DNA from: Aliamphritea ceti
Lineage (GTDB): Bacteria > Pseudomonadota > Gammaproteobacteria > Pseudomonadales > Balneatricaceae
Length of the DNA: 64,000 bases
Assembly: GCF_024347215.1 (NCBI RefSeq)
Contig: NZ_AP025282.1
Span: forward strand, 1,054,001-1,118,000
Reading direction: 5' to 3'
Shown: one piece after another, positions 60,949-64,000 of the stretch
Layout of the letters: every line of letters begins with the position of its first letter
How positions within the stretch are numbered: position 1 is the first letter of the stretch
Made by a program: the position numbers and the translations under genes
The notes under the pieces: generated by a model
Databases searched by the model: none
What the model saw: the letters and a program-made list of their open reading frames with translations, nothing else
Told to the model about the DNA's origin: nothing

Positions 60949-61290
60949 ATGAAAGCGTTACTGGTAGCATCACTGACAGGCGTTTTAACTTTATCGGCCA
61001 TGCAGGCCGCCGCACATCCGGCAAGTAGCCATCATGGTGTGAAACATTTACCAGCAGGTTCAGTTGCTGTGGTTGTATCCGGAATCAAATATTGGCTGAA
61101 GGATGATGTTTATTATCGTCAGCGGAATAATACGTATGTGAAGGTAATCAAGCCTGCTGGTGCAACGTTAACGCGGGTGCCGAAAAATGCTGTGCTGATT
61201 AAACACAAAGGTAAGCCTTATTACCGTTACAACAATGTTTACTATCACTGGGTACCGACGAAAAATCGTTATCAGGTGGTACACATGTAA
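60949..61290 (+). CDS. Small secreted Tyr-rich protein (DUF6515-like)
   Basis: A 113-residue protein with a signal peptide (core about 4-18, cleavage probable after AAA at about 22) and a His-containing mature N-terminus (HPASSHHGVKH). The rest repeats a pattern of basic and Tyr pairs: KYWLKDDVYYRQRNNTYVKV and KPYYRYNNVYYHWVP. This resembles short secreted proteins annotated DUF6515, of unknown role, perhaps envelope associated. Followed by a terminator, so it is monocistronic. RegA-like site upstream is 270 bases away. Confidence 0.65.
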   Translation: MKALLVASLTGVLTLSAMQAAAHPASSHHGVKHLPAGSVAVVVSGIKYWLKDDVYYRQRNNTYVKVIKPAGATLTRVPKNAVLIKHKGKPYYRYNNVYYHWVPTKNRYQVVHM

Positions 61291-61317
61291 GTTAAGCGCG
61301 ATATTAATAATTCCAGA

Positions 61318-61352
61318 AAAAGCTGCGACGAAAGTTGCGGCTTTTACTTTTT
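61318..61352 (+). terminator. Terminator after the Tyr-rich protein gene
   Basis: AAAAGCTGCGAC pairs with GTTGCGGCTTTT (12 bp, two wobble pairs) around a GAAA loop, followed by ACTTTTTC. Confidence 0.82.
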
Positions 61353-61590
61353 CTGGTGATAAAAATAGGGGGGAGCCCCCTTATTCTTCTGTTATTTTCC
61401 CCCCATTGCTGTGTTTCAGCCTTCTTTATTATTGTTGATAACGGACTGCTTGTTATTAGCAGTCTTATTTTGTTGTCGGTGTAAAACCGTGTGCCAGCAT
61501 TAGTCTGGCAGTACTTTTGTCATGGTGATTAGTCGCTGGTTTTGTGGTCCCGTACCGGCAGCCTCAATAAAAATAATTCGGAGGTTTACA
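61353..61590. other. Intergenic region with G and C homopolymer tracts
   Basis: The 240 bases between the terminator and the next gene hold a G6 tract (61368-61373), C5 (61376-61380) and C6 (61399-61404), which could pair alternatively. No ORF or clear promoter was identified. GGAGG at 61580-61584 is the ribosome site of the next gene. Confidence 0.45.
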
Positions 61591-62532
61591 ATGAAGAAAT
61601 GGCAAATCGCTTCCACCAGTTGCGTTGCTACCCTGGGGGTTTTTCTCGGGATGGCAACGTCTGCAAGCGGTTCAGGTCTGACATCCTGGATGTCAGGGAA
61701 TAATCATAACCGCATTATTCAGGTGCAGAATGAAGGCGGTGTCCAGCAAGATTCCGGTCAGGTAGAAATCGCCTACTACGCTAACTCTGCGTTCAAAATT
61801 ACGTCGCCAAAAGGCATCAGTGTAATGATCGATCCGTGGCGTAATGATCCATCAGGTGCCTGGGGACTCTGGTATCGAATGGATTTTCCTAAGGAAAATG
61901 TGGATATCGGTGCCTCGACTCATGCTCATTTCGATCATGACGCGTTGGATAAAATTGATGCCAACATGCTGTTAGACCGGATGGCCGGTACATTCACGCT
62001 GGGGGATATCACTATTCGTGGTATTGCTGATAAACACCAGTGTGTCGCGCCGGGAAGCGTGGCATGGACTGAAGCTGTGAAGCAGTTTGAAGGACGTGAG
62101 GAGATCTGTGCGCCGACTAATGCGCGGCATATGGATAATACCATGTTCGTAATTGAGACTGGTGGTATGAGTTTCCTCATGTGGGGAGACAACCGCCCGG
62201 AGCCGCCACAGGAGGTCTGGGATAAGATCGGTGAAGTAGATGTGGTCTTCGTTCCAGTCGATGGTTCTGAGCATATTCTTGATTATGCACAGGCTAACAC
62301 AGTGGTAGAGAAAACCGGTGCGAAAGCAGCGATTCCACATCACTATTTAGTGCCTGAAACCACTTTTTATACCTCTACTCTGCAACCGGCTGATGACTGG
62401 GTGAAGAAGCATCCATTCACCAATGTTGATGCGCCGAGTTTTAACTTAAGTAAGGCTGATCTGGAAGGGAAGAAAGGTCATGTTTATTACTTTGGTTCCA
62501 ATAATATGGTAACTGCGGAATCTGGCAATTAG
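61591..62532 (+). CDS. Exported metallo-beta-lactamase-fold hydrolase (UlaG-like)
   Basis: A 313-residue protein with a signal peptide (core about 8-27, cleavage near SAS-GSG). The mature part has a metallo-beta-lactamase fold: VEIAYYANSAFKITSPKGI, MIDPWRNDPS, then THAHFDHDAL with the HxHxDH metal motif, NTMFVIETGGMSFLMWGDN and IPHHYLVPE. The closest known group is UlaG-like/YtkL lipid or lactone hydrolases; substrate unknown. The start at 61591 is set by GGAGG; extension to 61522 is unlikely. Downstream lies a HupE-type gene. Confidence 0.82.
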   Translation: MKKWQIASTSCVATLGVFLGMATSASGSGLTSWMSGNNHNRIIQVQNEGGVQQDSGQVEIAYYANSAFKITSPKGISVMIDPWRNDPSGAWGLWYRMDFPKENVDIGASTHAHFDHDALDKIDANMLLDRMAGTFTLGDITIRGIADKHQCVAPGSVAWTEAVKQFEGREEICAPTNARHMDNTMFVIETGGMSFLMWGDNRPEPPQEVWDKIGEVDVVFVPVDGSEHILDYAQANTVVEKTGAKAAIPHHYLVPETTFYTSTLQPADDWVKKHPFTNVDAPSFNLSKADLEGKKGHVYYFGSNNMVTAESGN

Positions 62533-62583
62533 TCTCGCCATTTTTTAAATGGGCGTGTGCTGTTTGCTGATAATTCTCACCTT

Positions 62584-62606
62584 CACCGGCAGTTAAGCTG
62601 CCGGTG
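62584..62606 (+). terminator. Hairpin between the MBL-fold and HupE-type genes
   Basis: CACCGGCAG and CTGCCGGTG form a perfect 9-bp stem with a TTAAG loop, followed by CTTTCG. It ends 18 bases before the next ATG, so partial termination or control of the downstream gene is possible. Confidence 0.55.
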
Positions 62607-62624
62607 CTTTCGTGGCGGAAAACT

Positions 62625-63893
62625 ATGAAAATAATAAGCCTTTTTAAACACATTCCGCTGGTCTGTCTGTTATTGCTTATGCTGCCCTGGCAGCAGGCCA
62701 GTGCTCACTTTCAGCTGAATATTAATATCCGGGTTGTTCATGTTGAACATACCAGTGATGGGGTGCGTGTATACCTGCGTCTGCCGACCCCTTACTTGTT
62801 GGCAGATAAACTTGGTAAGACCGGTTCAGATGGCTTACCGGAAGCTGCCCCTTACAGTTATAACAGGGTAGTAAATGGCGAGTTGTTTCATTATGTTGAT
62901 TATGCGCAGTTAGCTACTGATCCGAATGGCTTAGGTGATCTCGTCGCAACTGGGCATCAACTGACTGGCCCTGATGGGGTGTTAAAACCAGAGGTTGAGG
63001 CCGTGCGGGTTTATACCCAAAAACAACAATTACCTTTTGCCAGTCTGGAAGAAGCTCAACAGGCTTTTAGTATGTCGCAGCAGCTGGTTTCTGAATCAGA
63101 AGTCTATGTAGGAGACACAGTCACTGATGTACAGTTGTTTTACCCTACTGGTAATACCCTTTACGACTATCAGTTCTCAAGTAATCTGAACCCCGGCCTG
63201 GAGAACCAACAGGAAACTGCAAATCTGATTTTGGATTATTTTCCGGGTGGGACACAGATCTTCCGCGCCACAGGCTTATTAGAAAAGCCGGTAGTGGTAA
63301 ACCGCTCTGCTTTTTCTGCCGCATGGACTTTTCTGGTTGAAGGGGCTGAGCACATCATGGCAGGTTACGATCATATTCTGTTTGTGGTGTGCCTGATCAT
63401 AGGCGCGGCGGGTACGGCTAATCTGCTGTGGCGCGTTACCGGTTTTACTCTGGGGCACAGTGTTACGCTGATTATCGGGTTTCTGGGCTGGGTACCGGTA
63501 GCTGCCTGGTTTATTCCCAGTGTGGAAACAGGTATCGCTTTTTCTATTATTTTTGCTGCGGTAATCGCGTTACGACCTGATAACAGAAAGGGTTCATTTC
63601 TGATGACGGCAGCGATTGGTCTGTTACATGGCTTAGGGTTTTCTTTCCTGTTACGGGAGATTCTGCAAATTGATTCACCGAATCTGTGGCAGAGCTTGCT
63701 CGCTTTCAACCTGGGTGTGGAAGCCGGACAGTTGGCGATAGTGCTGCTAATCTGGCCACTGGTTTGGTATATACGTCGCTATCAGCCACAGCTGAATACC
63801 CGTATGACCTGGGCTATAGCACTTCCCTGTATTGCCATTGCCGGTTTATGGACTGGCGAAAGGTTGATGCAACTGGCAGATACTCTGATTTAA
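62625..63893 (+). CDS. HupE/UreJ-family membrane protein
   Basis: A 422-residue protein: signal peptide (cleavage near QASA-HF, about 28), a large periplasmic domain (about 29-230), and a C-terminal HupE/UreJ_2 membrane part of six or seven helices with GAEHIMAGYDHILFVVCL and the TLGHSVTL segment. The conserved EH and DH pair suggests metal handling; HupE/UreJ proteins import nickel or cobalt in other species. It follows the MBL-fold gene by 92 bases across a hairpin. The ATG at 62625 is preferred to a GTG at 62604. Confidence 0.85.
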   Translation: MKIISLFKHIPLVCLLLLMLPWQQASAHFQLNINIRVVHVEHTSDGVRVYLRLPTPYLLADKLGKTGSDGLPEAAPYSYNRVVNGELFHYVDYAQLATDPNGLGDLVATGHQLTGPDGVLKPEVEAVRVYTQKQQLPFASLEEAQQAFSMSQQLVSESEVYVGDTVTDVQLFYPTGNTLYDYQFSSNLNPGLENQQETANLILDYFPGGTQIFRATGLLEKPVVVNRSAFSAAWTFLVEGAEHIMAGYDHILFVVCLIIGAAGTANLLWRVTGFTLGHSVTLIIGFLGWVPVAAWFIPSVETGIAFSIIFAAVIALRPDNRKGSFLMTAAIGLLHGLGFSFLLREILQIDSPNLWQSLLAFNLGVEAGQLAIVLLIWPLVWYIRRYQPQLNTRMTWAIALPCIAIAGLWTGERLMQLADTLI

Positions 63894-63904
63894 AGAAGGC
63901 AATC

Positions 63905-63934
63905 TAAAGGTTAAGGCTAAGACTAAAGTTAAGG
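63905..63934 (+). repeat. Hexamer-like tandem repeat after the HupE-type gene
   Basis: Five six-base units read TAAAGG, TTAAGG, CTAAGA, CTAAAG, TTAAGG in direct series, starting 11 bases after the stop codon. Confidence 0.6.
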
Positions 63935-63978
63935 GAAATGCTTAGGGGAAGCGCTTTAAACGACTAGCCATAGATACA

Positions 63979-64000
63979 AAAAAACCACCTGCTAAACAGG
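63979..64000 (+). terminator. Left half of a probable terminator cut by the window end
   Basis: An A7 run followed by CCACCTG, a CTAAA loop and CAGG at the edge looks like the first part of a hairpin that would continue as TGG plus T residues beyond the window. Only half is visible. Confidence 0.4.

Overview
The window reads as chromosomal DNA of a marine-type gammaproteobacterium, most likely in or near the Oceanospirillales/Pseudomonadales. This is an inference from gene order (trpGDC plus an OsmC protein, proA-nadD-rsfS-rlmH-mrdAB-mltB-rlpA-dacA-ybeD-lipBA, holA-lptE-leuS, miaB-phoH-ybeY-corC-lnt, a Pseudomonas-like long HolD next to rimI), from roughly half GC, and from several c-di-GMP proteins and a RegB/RegA pair. 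No rRNA, tRNA, CRISPR array, phage or insertion sequence was seen. Nearly all of it is conserved housekeeping DNA.

Layout. 1-4.6 kb: the 3' part of a haem-sensor GGDEF/EAL protein, a bestrophin-type channel and a DUF945 protein. 4.9-7.8 kb: trpG-trpD-trpC and an OsmC protein. 7.9-11.6 kb: a small secreted protein, the ribosomal operon rpsF-rpsR-rplI with a structured leader, and dnaB preceded by a 16-bp tandem repeat array. 11.8-18.4 kb: accessory genes (ABM protein, AEC transporter, SixA-like phosphatase, AraC regulator, small exported protein, glutaredoxin, TSUP permease, membrane protein with a cyclase-like domain). 18.5-30.6 kb: one long + strand run for proline and NAD synthesis, ribosome silencing and methylation, cell elongation and peptidoglycan remodelling, and lipoate synthesis. 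31-36 kb: a tetR-MFP-RND efflux cassette bracketed by two copies of a palindromic TTATACACA element. 36-46.4 kb: leuS-lptE-holA and miaB-phoH-ybeY-corC-lnt on the - strand, with ybeL between them. 46.6-50.6 kb: a DUF1820 protein and a large MASE1-CHASE-PAS-GGDEF-EAL protein. 50.6-53.5 kb: epmB, efp and epmA, the complete EF-P lysylation set apart from the optional hydroxylase. 53.5-58.7 kb: PatB-type C-S lyase, leuA with a possible Leu-rich leader peptide, a candidate holD, rimI and a CbiM-like permease. 58.7-60.6 kb: RegB/RegA-type two-component genes with a RegA-like box upstream. 60.9-64 kb: a small Tyr-rich secreted protein, an exported metallo-beta-lactamase-fold protein and a HupE/UreJ-type membrane protein.

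I did not find a clearly new multi-gene system. The most interesting signals are non-coding: the phased AGTACT array before dnaB, the matched palindromes flanking the efflux cassette, the RegA-like box plus ACTTTAC repeats before the RegB-like gene, and the short Leu-Leu-Leu ORF before leuA. Among proteins, the long linker-bearing HolD candidate and the membrane protein with a degenerate cyclase-like domain deserve a closer look.
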